From Cherax quadricarinatus (lineage: Eukaryota > Arthropoda > Malacostraca > Decapoda > Parastacidae), in contig NC_091312.1 of assembly GCF_038502225.1 (NCBI RefSeq), positions 35,772,626-35,836,625 on the forward strand: DNA of 64,000 nt. The letters are read 5' to 3'. Position numbers and translations under genes: made by a program. The notes under the pieces are model-generated. The model was given only the letters and a program-made list of their open reading frames with translations, ran no database searches and was not told where the DNA came from. Below, one piece after another: positions 33,975 to 42,394 of this stretch (position 1 is the first letter of the stretch; each line of letters opens with the position of its first letter).

Positions 33975-34830
33975 CGGGGTTTAGAAGAGGTGGGAGGTAT
34001 GTGGTATAGGAGGGTGGGGGTATGTGGTATAGGTAGGGCGGGGGTATGTGGTATAGGAGGGGTGGGGGTATGTGGTATAGGAGGGGTGGGGGCATGTGGT
34101 ATAGGAGGGGGTATGTGGTATATGAGAGGTTGGTGTATGTGGTATAGAAGAAGTAGGAGTATGTGTTATAGGAGGGGTGGGAGTATGTGGTATAGGAGGG
34201 GTTACCTGGAGGTTATTCCGGGGATCAACGCCCCCGCGGCCCGGTCCATGACCAGGGTATGTGGTATAGGAGGGGTGGGGGTATGGTATAGGAGGGGTGG
34301 AGGTATGTGGTATATGAGAGGTGGGGGTATGTGGTATATGAGAGGTGGGGGTATGTGGTATATGAGAGGTGGGAGGTATGTGGTATAGAAGAAGTGGGAG
34401 TATGTGGTATAGGAGGGGTAGGGGTATGTAGTATAGGAGTGGGGGTATGTGGTATATGAGAGGTGGGGGTATGTGGTATAGGAGGGGTGGGGGTATGTGG
34501 TATAAGAAAGGTAGGGGTATGTGGTATAGAAGATGTGGGAGGTATGTAGTATAGAAGATGTGGGAGGTATGTAGTATAGAAGATGTGGGAGGTATGTAGT
34601 ATAGAAGATGTGGGAGGTATGTGGTATAGAAGATGTGGGAGGTATGTGGTATAGAAGATGTCGGAGGTATGTAGTATAGATGTGGGAGGTATGTGGTATA
34701 GAAGATGTGGGAGGTATGTGGTATAGAAGATGTGGGAGGTATGTGGTATAGAAGATGTGGGAGGTATGTGGTATAGATGTGGGAGGTATGTGGTATAGAA
34801 GAGATGGGGCTATCTGGTACAGAAGTAGGG
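33975..34830. repeat. 24-bp minisatellite with two variants
   Basis: Left half units read GGTATGTGGTATAGGAGGGG plus TGGG. The right half (34380-34830) shifts to GGAGGTATGTGGTATAGAAG plus ATGTGG, with loss of AGA in some units. The Gly/Val/Met-Trp and Pro/His/Thr-rich frames on both strands are by-products. Confidence 0.93.
34205..34258 (-). mobile_element. 54-bp LINE-B terminal fragment inside the minisatellite
   Basis: TACCTGGAGGTTATTCCGGG then GATCAACGCCCCCGCGGCCC and GTCCATGACCAGG are the extreme LINE-B 3' end, antisense. The repeat phase resumes directly on both sides. Confidence 0.75.
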
Positions 34831-34835
34831 GTATG

Positions 34836-35385
34836 TATACCTGGAGGGGGTTCCGGGGGGTCATCGTCTTCGCGACCCGGTCCGTGACCAGGCCTCGTAG
34901 TGGATCAGGGCCTGATGATTACTGCTGGCTGCACGTGAACCAACATACAAGCCACAGCTTGGCTGGTCAGGTACTGACTTCAGATGTCTATCCAGCGCCT
35001 TCTTGAAGACAGTCAGGGGTCTGTTGGTGATTCACCTTATGCATGCTGTGAGGCAGTTGAACAGTCTTGGGCCCCTGACATCGTGTTGTCTCTTGACGTA
35101 CTTGTGGCGCCCCTGCTTTTCATTGGAGGATGTTAGATCTGCCAAGTCTTTTGCTTTAGTAGGGAGTGATTTTCATGTTCAGATTTGGGACTTGTCCCTC
35201 TAGGATTTTCCAGGTGTATATTATCATGTATCTTTCTCGCCTGCGTTCCAGGGAGTACAAATCAAGGGACTTCAAGCGTTCCCAGTAACTTAGTTGCTTT
35301 ATTGTACTCTGTATATTCACCAGGTCTGCAATTTCACATGCCTTGAAAGGGGCCGTTAGTGTACAGCAATATTCTAGCTTAGAAA
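34836..35385 (-). pseudogene. LINE-B relic, RT C-terminus to 3' UTR
   Basis: Begins at ACCTGGAGGGGGTTCCGGG directly after the minisatellite. It continues antisense through the 3' UTR block and the IRGPRLFN-like segment (GAACAGTCTTGGGCCCCTG, 35058), YSLER/RERY (TATCTTTCTCGCCTGCGTTC) and the LE(N)VQ region (AATTTCACATGCC). Only modestly mutated; 5'-truncated near 35385. Confidence 0.82.
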
Positions 35386-35521
35386 ATTTTTTAGTTATTT
35401 TGAGGCTTGAAAAAGGCCTCTCCCGAGCAATTAGTGACCATTAAGCAAGATTCCTTCCACATTAGGGAAGGCCATCTGAATTTTTTCCATGTATATAATT
35501 TGATAAAGATGTGCATGAAGT

Positions 35522-35601
35522 AGTGACTGTTCTTCTGTAGGCCTATGAAACAGTGACTGTTCTCCTGTAGGCCTATAAAACAGTGACTGTTCTCCTGTAG
35601 G
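35522..35601. repeat. 30-bp triplicated unit
   Basis: AGTGACTGTTCTCCTGTAGG plus CCTATAAAAC occurs three times inside the ZMYM1-like relic (peptide LQENSHCFIG repeated). Confidence 0.88.
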
Positions 35602-35655
35602 CTTTGTCTCACGTACAAGTAAAAGTCCGAAAGTTCGTTAGTAAGTTTCAGGTCA

Positions 35656-36059
35656 ACATCTTCTGGTCATTCATCTACAAACCTGTCAGACACTGCAACT
35701 TCTTGGGATCTTAATACTTAGGAATTCTTCGCTTGCCTAATTCTTGGGCACGACCTACTTCCACATTGAACAAATGTGACACCACCTATGACTGCTGCAC
35801 CTCTCCTGCCATACGGTTTATAAGCTGCTTCTCCGCTCATATGCCGCATTCTATTCAAGATTGATGGACTGAACACATCGACTCAAGGTTGAGGGACTGA
35901 TTACCTCATTCTCCTCCTGTTCTTCAAGTTTCTCCTACGTATGGACTGATGAAGCCACTGTGTGGCGAAACGTTTCCTCAATAAAGATACCCAAGAGTTG
36001 TACATGTGTCTAATTTATCAACATGTCGGTTCTCTGAACCATTCATCTACATCTTCTGG
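35656..36059 (+). mobile_element. PLE F3 insertion, single unit, 11-bp TSD
   Basis: ACATCTTCTGG at 35656-35666 and 36049-36059 flanks a 382-bp insert. It begins with the end of a preceding unit (TCATTCATCTACAAA), then one complete unit with hammerhead and the tail hairpin GGTTCTCTGAACC (36028-36040). This is the only PLE here without an inverted arm; the start in the middle of a tail suggests a tandem or circular template. Confidence 0.85.
35941..35980 (+). ncRNA. Hammerhead ribozyme with intact core
   Basis: Core CTGATGA at 35946-35952, stem II GCCAC/GTGGC with a 3-nt TGT loop, GAAA at 35967-35970, palindromic stem III ACGT, and cleavage position after T35974. Stem I starts GGA/TCC and is weak beyond that. 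All conserved core nucleotides (C3, G5, A6, G8, A9, G12, A13, A14) are present, so activity, probably as a dimer, is possible. Confidence 0.82.
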
Positions 36060-36604
36060 GTATGTTACCATCAACAGTTTCAGGTCAACATCTGGGTATG
36101 CTATCATCAACAGTTCAATACCTTGCTGAATTTCTTGCTGAGATGCTGTCAGATTTGTAAGAAAGGAAAACATTTGTGCAACATCACTTTGCACAGTAAC
36201 TCTTCTTAAATTGGCATCAAATGCATCTAGTATAGGAATAAAGGATTTTATCCTAAACTTATCTTTTGAAGAGAGTTCATCTAAGGCATCAGGACCAGGT
36301 GCACTTCTGTCATTTCCTTGCCGTTTCCTTACTCTTTGTCTCCTTGTGACAGTTCTGTAGTTAACATTTGGCAAGGTGGCTTTTGCTTGTTGCTCAAGCG
36401 CATCAAAATCTTATCCAGTTTTGCTTAAAATATCCTGAAGTGACCTGCACATACATGCACAGGTACTCAGTAACAGTTCTAGTTTCTGAATGGCTTTACT
36501 GTCCTTGTGAAAATGACCTAGCACACGGGTTCAAAAATGCAACATTAACACAAATTCCAGTTTTTCCATTTTCTGCAAAAGATTATCTGGAAGCCTGGTA
36601 TCAG

Positions 36605-36680
36605 CCTCTTCCTATGTGGAGGTTATTTGTGTATTGTTCCAGTCATGATATTGTGCCTTTTTGTTCTTTACAAATGACTG
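36605..36680 (+). mobile_element. PLE F1 tail remnant
   Basis: TATGTGGAGGTTATTTGTGT then ATTGTTCCAGTCATGATATTGTGCC and TTTTTGTT match the F1 pLTR end and tail. It lies within the ZMYM1-like relic, with no second arm. Confidence 0.7.
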
Positions 36681-37094
36681 AGGACCTCAGTCAACTGATC
36701 TATCTCACTGCTTTCCTAGGAGGACAAAATCAGTAGAGAAAGCAATGCTTCGGACAGTATTCTGAAATGGTGTTCAAGAAACATTACTGAAGGGTTGTTG
36801 AGAAGCTATAGTGCGTTATGACAGCATGTGTAAAGCCTATGACAGTATCAAAAATATTATACACATTGGCCGGAGGCCTCCTAGATTTTGAGGCTCTTGG
36901 CTTCAGCCTGCCAAGCCTATAAGTAAATCCGGCACCGGGTACAGAAGAGGTGGGATAAGTGGTAGGGGTTGTTGGAGCAGCTGGGAGTGTCTACGTGGGC
37001 ATGTGATGTGGGCGTCGAGGAGGGAGGCGAAAATAATTGTGACAATTCCTGGTGAACTTCTGCCCTCACAACTTACAATGAAGTCAGAATTCTT

Positions 37095-37290
37095 TGCTGA
37101 CTGATCAACCTTGTTATTGCTGCTAACGACCCAGAGGTCTACATGGCCATCACAACCTTGCTGAACAGCTAGTGGCCCAGTTTCTTCTTGGAAACTTTTA
37201 TCATCGTTCGTGCATTATTTCTTACACTTGTCGGTAAAGGGTTAAAGAGTTTTGGACTGTGGATGTTGACACTTCTCTATTAGTGAGGGA
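37095..37290 (-). mobile_element. LINE-B 3' fragment
   Basis: GATCAACCTTGTTATTGCTGC and ACATGGCCATCACAACCTTGC are antisense of the NKVDQ/QGCDGHV block; TTTCTTCTTGGAAACTTTT corresponds to VFKRKL. Confidence 0.65.
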
Positions 37291-38264
37291 AGGCTGAGTT
37301 TTAGGAGGCATATGGATGCTATTTTAATTAAACAACCTTAGATACAATTGCAGTGACTATTAGAAGGTAGAAGTGAGGCAGTGTCTGATGGCAGGAGTGG
37401 TATGATTTAGACCAGATGGTGAGAGGAAACGACTCCCTACCAGCTAGTGAGGTGTGTCGGAGAGGAGATGGAGGCTGGAGGTATTGAGTTTAGAAACTTC
37501 AGATTAAGGATGGTTGAATTTTTTTTTTTTTGGGGGGGGGAGGACTAAGGAAGTAATAAAAATGGTTATATAGCATGTTTTCAGAGTTTGACTGAGATTT
37601 GGAAAAGGTGGGTAGGAGAGTGTGCCTGATAGGTAGTGGTAGTTCATGATTCTCTCATTGGAATTACTGTTCCCATATCCCTCGGTTTCCACACCTCTCA
37701 CTCGTATCTCTCTTCTTCTCTTGAGCTGCTTACTGAATTTGTATGATCTCAAGGATACCTGAGGCAATCATACAGATTTTGTCTTCACTGTTGCAAACTG
37801 GATACGAAGAGCCTTCTTGTCTCTTCGCAGCCCTCTATTCTTAAACAGTCCTGGCTCTCCAAATGCATTTAATGCCTCCTGACTCTCCAAATGCACTTAA
37901 TACCCCCGTCTACAACGCCTCACATTTGTTCGATGTTTCCTCCTGATAGGTTTATATATTTTCCGAGTCCAAAAATCATAGTCGTGCATTCTCTTATAAT
38001 CTTATCACATCCCTTAGTTTTCTCATGTTCTCTGGAGCTGCCTCATCTCTGGTTCCCTTTAGCCATATTAGCCTGCCTTCGGGATCCTTCCCCATCTTTA
38101 CCTTTCAAGGGAATGTTACTGTCCCGTTTCCTGTTATCCGTTTCTCTTCCCTTTCTGCTTCTGAATCAGTTTCCACTTTCTCTATTCCCACTCTATCATC
38201 TTCCTGTCTCAACTCCTTTATTTCATCTTTCATTTTTCTTTTTTTTTCTTTGACTTCGTTTGTC
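37291..38264. other. No gene seen; pyrimidine-rich right half
   Basis: T12/G9 run near 37519-37540. 37880-38260 is TC-rich and gives a Leu/Ser/Phe/Pro-rich frame of 120 codons that I take as composition-driven. Confidence 0.5.
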
Positions 38265-38265
38265 A

Positions 38266-38302
38266 GATAAGGGAAGAAGTAATTTTTGCTTCTTCCCTTA
38301 TC
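38266..38302. repeat. Perfect 14-bp stem-loop
   Basis: GATAAGGGAAGAAG faces CTTCTTCCCTTATC across a 9-nt loop. No T-run or tRNA-like context explains it. Confidence 0.85.
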
Positions 38303-38314
38303 GGTTTTACCTTC

Positions 38315-38390
38315 TCTGTGTTCTTATACGCTGTATAGCCCTTGTGGCTTAGCGCTTCTTTTTGATTATAATAATAATCTGTGTTCTTAT
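38315..38390 (+). mobile_element. 50-bp micro-insertion with 13-bp TSD
   Basis: TCTGTGTTCTTAT at 38315-38327 and 38378-38390. The insert, ACGCTGTATAGCCCTTGTGG then CTTAGCGC...GATTATAATAATAA, is the extreme 3' end of a LINE or SINE with a TAA-repeat tail. Confidence 0.85.
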
Positions 38391-39377
38391 CGTACTTTCC
38401 TAGTCTGGTTTCGTCTTTGTCAAGTACATGTCAGTCAGCCATTGTGGCAGAGGCTCGCTGGTTGCCTCCTGACCTATCGTCACTCGTCTGCAAGCATCTT
38501 CGTCTCTCACGTCTCCGCCTAGCACTTTACCAAGTTTCACATATAAAGTGCGATTTCTGCTTAGATTTTACAAGCTTTCCACTCCTTCCAGACATAAGTT
38601 CCACTAATTTCTATATTTTTATCTTTATCTGCGTTGCTTTGATTTTACTGTTTAGCTTCACCCACACTGGGGACATATTTATAATCTTTCTAGAAGTGAT
38701 TTTTCTATCCCTCGCTATGTGCGCTCGCGCTCGTCTTGCGTTCACCTAAGTCTAGTAATATTCCTAACCTAACCAAACTTTTAATTTGTTCCTATCGACC
38801 ATTTTTACTGATTGTTTCTAGAGTTCTCGCGTTGCAATTCTTTTAATCGTAATAACCTCTCCGTCTAGTTCATATCATCATCTTTCTTGAGGCTGATAAG
38901 CATTTTCTAATTTATGGCTTATCTGCGTATTTAACGTCCTTCCCTGCCCCCACCTGGCTCCCTCTCCTCGTATCTTAACCTGTCCCTGTCCATTCTTTGA
39001 GTATTTTGATTATCATCAGGTTCCCTCTGGTTTTTCTTTCTTCTAGAGTTCTTAGATATTAAGATCTCTCTTCGTAGTCAGTTCCCTCTAAGACTCTGTA
39101 ACAGCTGTCATGAAACTCTGGATGCATCGTGGGTGCTTGATCAGGTGCAGGCTTCCTGATGACTCAGCAGGAACCTTAATATAAAGTGTTAAAGACATTC
39201 TCGTGCTTATGTGTTGTGCATGTATGTGCTTACCTAAATGTATTTTAAGGTATTAGTTTCCGTGTTCGTGGGCGCAGCCTCTTAGCTACTAATGGTTCCT
39301 TGTGATATATGATGAACACTTTAATTCTTTAATATTACATTTAAATTCGTATGTAGAGTTTGCCTTCCACAAACAAA
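38391..39377. other. No recognised feature
   Basis: Pyrimidine-biased unassigned DNA; short frames without domains. Confidence 0.5.
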
Positions 39378-39498
39378 AGTAGAACTTTTCAAGAGGAAAC
39401 TGGACTACTTTCTCCGCCAAGTGCCAGAGCAACCAAACTGTGATGGATATGTGGGCCAGCAGGCCGCTAACACCAACAACCTAGTTAAATAAGCTGGG
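39378..39498 (+). mobile_element. LINE-B 3' fragment
   Basis: TTCAAGAGGAAACTGGACTAC (FKRKLDY), GTGCCAGAGCAACCAAACTG and TGATGGATATGTGGGCCAGC; runs directly into the GT tract. Confidence 0.82.

Positions 39499-39501
<3 letters not shown>

Positions 39502-39545
<44 letters not shown>
39502..39545. repeat. (GT)n microsatellite
   Basis: About 42 bp of GT followed by a G9 run. Confidence 0.95.
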
Positions 39546-39547
<2 letters not shown>

Positions 39548-39894
39548 TGGGGGGGGGGAAGGAAGGGAAGAAGGAGGAACCTTAGTATGTTTATAAGTAG
39601 GAATATTAGGAGAGCGTTGCCAATCTTAGGGTGAACTTGGAGTTATGAGTGTACTTATAAAAGAAAACGTTGAACTCTCATCCTAGTATTCATCTTATTG
39701 TCATTTTACTGCCTTAATTTATTTAAGCAATTCCCAATGTCAATTTCTGAACGTTTTCTGTAAACTTATAGATGCTGCTTTTTCCTATTTTATGTGAGGT
39801 TAGGTCATGTTAGGGTAAGTAAGATAACGTGTTTTTAACAATTAAATCAGCGGCCACGACACGCCTGACAACGGAGTGGCTGAGCAACAGCAGG
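39546..39894. other. No recognised feature
   Basis: AT-rich, no gene or repeat recognised. Confidence 0.45.
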
Positions 39895-40040
39895 AAATGT
39901 GCCATATCTACCAGGCTGTGATAGCTTTGTGAGCCTACAGGCTGCTAACAGTAACAGCCTAGTTCAACATGCGCTCAGTAAGGAAATTTGGCAGAAGGCC
40001 GGGCTGGTAGACTAGAAAAATTCTTGAAATCGGTCACAGG
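39895..40040 (+). mobile_element. LINE-B 3' UTR fragment
   Basis: CTACCAGGCTGTGATAGCTT, AACAGTAACAGCCTAGTTC and AGAAGGCCGGGCTGG, ending near TTGAAATCGGTCACAGG. Confidence 0.75.
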
Positions 40041-40235
40041 TATTGAAATTTGCACCGGTATCACTTTTCTTTTATATTTTATTTAAAGCAATACAAATAC
40101 AAGTTGATATAAAACACAGAACAGATTAATACACAAGAATCCAACACAGTAACACCTCAACCAGGTCGTCTAAATACATGCAAAAGATTAATATTACATA
40201 GAACAATGTAACACTGATATCACTTGTGGTGCGAG

Positions 40236-40760
40236 AATGTTTATCATGATAAATTAGACACATGTGCAACTCTTGGGTATCTTTATTGAGGAAACGTTTC
40301 GCCACACAGTGGCTTCATCAGTCCATACGTAGGAGAAACTTGAAGAACAGGAGGAGAATGAGGTAATCAGTCCCTCAACCTGTCAGACACTGCAACTTCT
40401 TGGGATCTTAATACTTAGAAATTCTTCGCTTGCCTAATTCTTGGGCACGACCTACTTCCACATTGAACAAATGTGACACCACCTATGACTGCTGCACCTC
40501 TCCTGCCATACGGTTTATAAGCTGCTTCTCCGCTCATATGCCGTATTCTATTCAAGATTGATGGACTGAACACATCGACTCAAGGTTGAGGGACTGATTA
40601 CCTCATTCTCCTCCTGTTCTTCAAGTTTCTCCTACGTATGGACTGATGAAGCCACTGTGTGGCGAAACGTTTCCTCAATAAAGATACCCAAGAGTTGCAC
40701 ATGTGTCTAATTTATCAACATGTCGGTTCTCTGAACCATTCATCTACAAATGTTTATCAT
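40236..40760 (+). mobile_element. PLE F3 insertion with inverted arm, 12-bp TSD
   Basis: AATGTTTATCAT at 40236-40247 and 40749-40760 flanks a 501-bp insert. The left arm 40248-40380 is the inverse of 40584-40716 (133 bp); the 203-bp loop holds the rest of the unit (CAGACACTGCAACTTCTTGG onward). The tail 40717-40748 has hairpin GGTTCTCTGAACC and is on the right only. The loop and right arm are almost identical to 35680-36048, so both insertions are recent. Confidence 0.92.
40638..40677 (+). ncRNA. Hammerhead ribozyme with intact core
   Basis: Same as the motif at 35941: CTGATGA at 40643-40649, GCCAC/GTGGC stem II, GAAA at 40664-40667, ACGT stem III, cleavage position after T40671. A second, inverted copy with the same core lies at about 40287-40326 on the minus strand, so one transcript strand always carries one sense and one antisense ribozyme. 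Confidence 0.82.
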
Positions 40761-41204
40761 AGTGAACTACTATTATATCAGCTCAGTATTAACACCGAAG
40801 GTAAAAATCTTCACTATTTCTTCCTATTCTTAAGCATTATATTATCTCAGTGGTAATACCTTAATACCGTTCTTAGAGTGGTTCATAAAGTTGTAGATAT
40901 TAAAAGGTTACAAATTTATGAGGCTTACCCAGAATATCCTTAATTTTTTCAGAAGTATTTAAACTCATACCGTATGAGTTTGATGTGCTTTAGTTTTGTT
41001 GCTGATTGTAAAGGAGTGTAATAAGGGCCGTGCTGTCGTGGTGTTACCTAGCATTAGTGATGTATGTAGTAAACACAGGCATTGAGACAGGTGTGGAGGC
41101 AGTGACCGCACCACTGATTGCCACATCACCTTGGCTTGTTCCCTCTTTTACTCCTTGACTCCTTTGGGTCTTCGTCATTAAAATTTCTTTGACGGGTCAT
41201 GTAT
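40761..41204. other. No recognised feature
   Basis: AT-rich unassigned DNA. Confidence 0.45.
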
Positions 41205-41345
41205 ATTGTACGCTTATAACGGCTATGTTGGCCTGCGGGCCGCGACTAGCAACAGCTGGGTTAATCGGCAGTCAGCAGGAATGTCTGTCCCCGGGCTGGG
41301 CTGCGGGAGCAGAATAACACTTGGAGCAGATCTCAGGTATGTCAC
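41205..41345 (+). mobile_element. LINE-B 3' UTR fragment
   Basis: CGCTTATAACGGCTATGTTGG, CTAGCAACAGCTGGGTTAATC and CCCGGGCTGGGCTGCGGG, ending near CAGATCTCAGGTATG. A 228-codon open frame that starts here is a chance extension into pyrimidine-rich DNA. Confidence 0.75.
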
Positions 41346-42394
41346 TTGTGTTTTAGGCAGACACGACAAAGTTGAGTGCGCAGCTTCTCCTATTGATAAC
41401 ACTCATGAGAAGCCGAGAGAGTTGGCAGGAAATTTGAATCAGATGACGCACGAATGTTGTGTTGATGTTATGTTGAACAGGTGTCAGGGAATAGTCAGAG
41501 GAAGTATGTGGTTGACGAAGGTACCACCAGTGATTTATCACCACAGAAACAGTGGCAACAACACAACTCTCTCCCTACCAGTTCCTTCCCTGCTTACCTC
41601 ACTGGTACATCCCTCCCTGCTTACCTCCCCGGTACATCCCTCCATACCAGTCTTTTCCCTATTATTTCCCTCCCCGCCACTTCCCTTCCCTCCACTTCCT
41701 TATCCTCTTTTAAAATCCCATTGCTTTATTATCCTCTCTTCTTTACCGAACCGTTTATTCCCTCTTCCATACCTACCACTTCCCTCTACCTCACTTCTTC
41801 AGCCTAAAGTCTGGTATTGCGTGTGCTCAGTTGGCAATCTACGGCGCTCATATGCCGACCTTCACCTGCTTCTTATAAGAAGGGGAGACTAAAACACTGT
41901 TTTACTTGCTAATATTGAATACGCTTACTCACATTAATATTAGTTACCCTTCCCATTTTCCTCATTGTCAACATATTCACTCGGTAAACTGTGCCAACAT
42001 ATTTATTCCAGCTCTCGCTCACATTTTAATAAGCTCTACTGCAGAATTAAAGGTCTCTTCGAAGCCTGCGGTGTGGGTGTAATAGGTGTGGGTCCATGAA
42101 TCATTGTTTGTGGAGGAGTGTATTAGCAGTGTGTACCTGCATACTTACCTGATGTGTTTGACTATGAGGCCGAGTTTTACCTCATAGATCTCGCTACACA
42201 ACCTTTTCAAGTATCCCGAAGGGTATCTCACTGTTATTGCCTATTTTTTTTTTCTCTTCCTCAGTGCTGATGTACAGCAAGTAGGCAGATGCCTTCTGGT
42301 CAGTATTGTATAGAGCACTCCTGGTTTTGGTTCATGTGGTAATTTGGGAAAGCCTGTTCTGATCGGCTTCAAACTTTCAACACTCGAATATCCC
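41346..42394. other. No gene seen; small imperfect repeats
   Basis: Includes two copies of a CTTACCTC..GGTACATCCCTCC unit at about 41594-41645 in a pyrimidine-rich stretch. Otherwise unassigned. Confidence 0.5.

Larger units (their letters stand above)
35391..36860 (-). pseudogene. hAT transposase relic, ZMYM1/DUF4371-like
   Basis: Minus strand. 36018-36374 is open and reads NVNYRTVTRRQRVRKRQG, DKFRIKSFIPILDAFDANLR and FSFLTNLTASQQEIQQGIEL, the region before the hAT dimerisation part in ZMYM1-like proteins. Upstream an in-frame stop separates SGYFKQNWIRF from FDALEQQAKATLPNV. Downstream, past the PLE, 35391-35530 reads MHIFIKLYTWKK then SCLMVTNCSGEAFF, matching the FPNV...LMVTNCSGERSFS C-terminus in broken frames. 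Dead copy. Confidence 0.72.

Noticed and set aside
33945..34864. Long frames on both strands over the 24-bp array (147 and 220 codons)
   Set aside because: Repeat-driven low complexity; the plus-strand frame is interrupted by the LINE-B end fragment.
37891..38253. 120-codon Leu/Ser/Phe-rich frame that could pass for a membrane protein
   Set aside because: Hydrophobicity is explained by TC-rich composition; overlapping frames are also open.
41206..41892. 228-codon plus-strand frame
   Set aside because: The first third is LINE-B 3' UTR sequence, the rest pyrimidine-rich DNA. No domain and no supporting codon bias.
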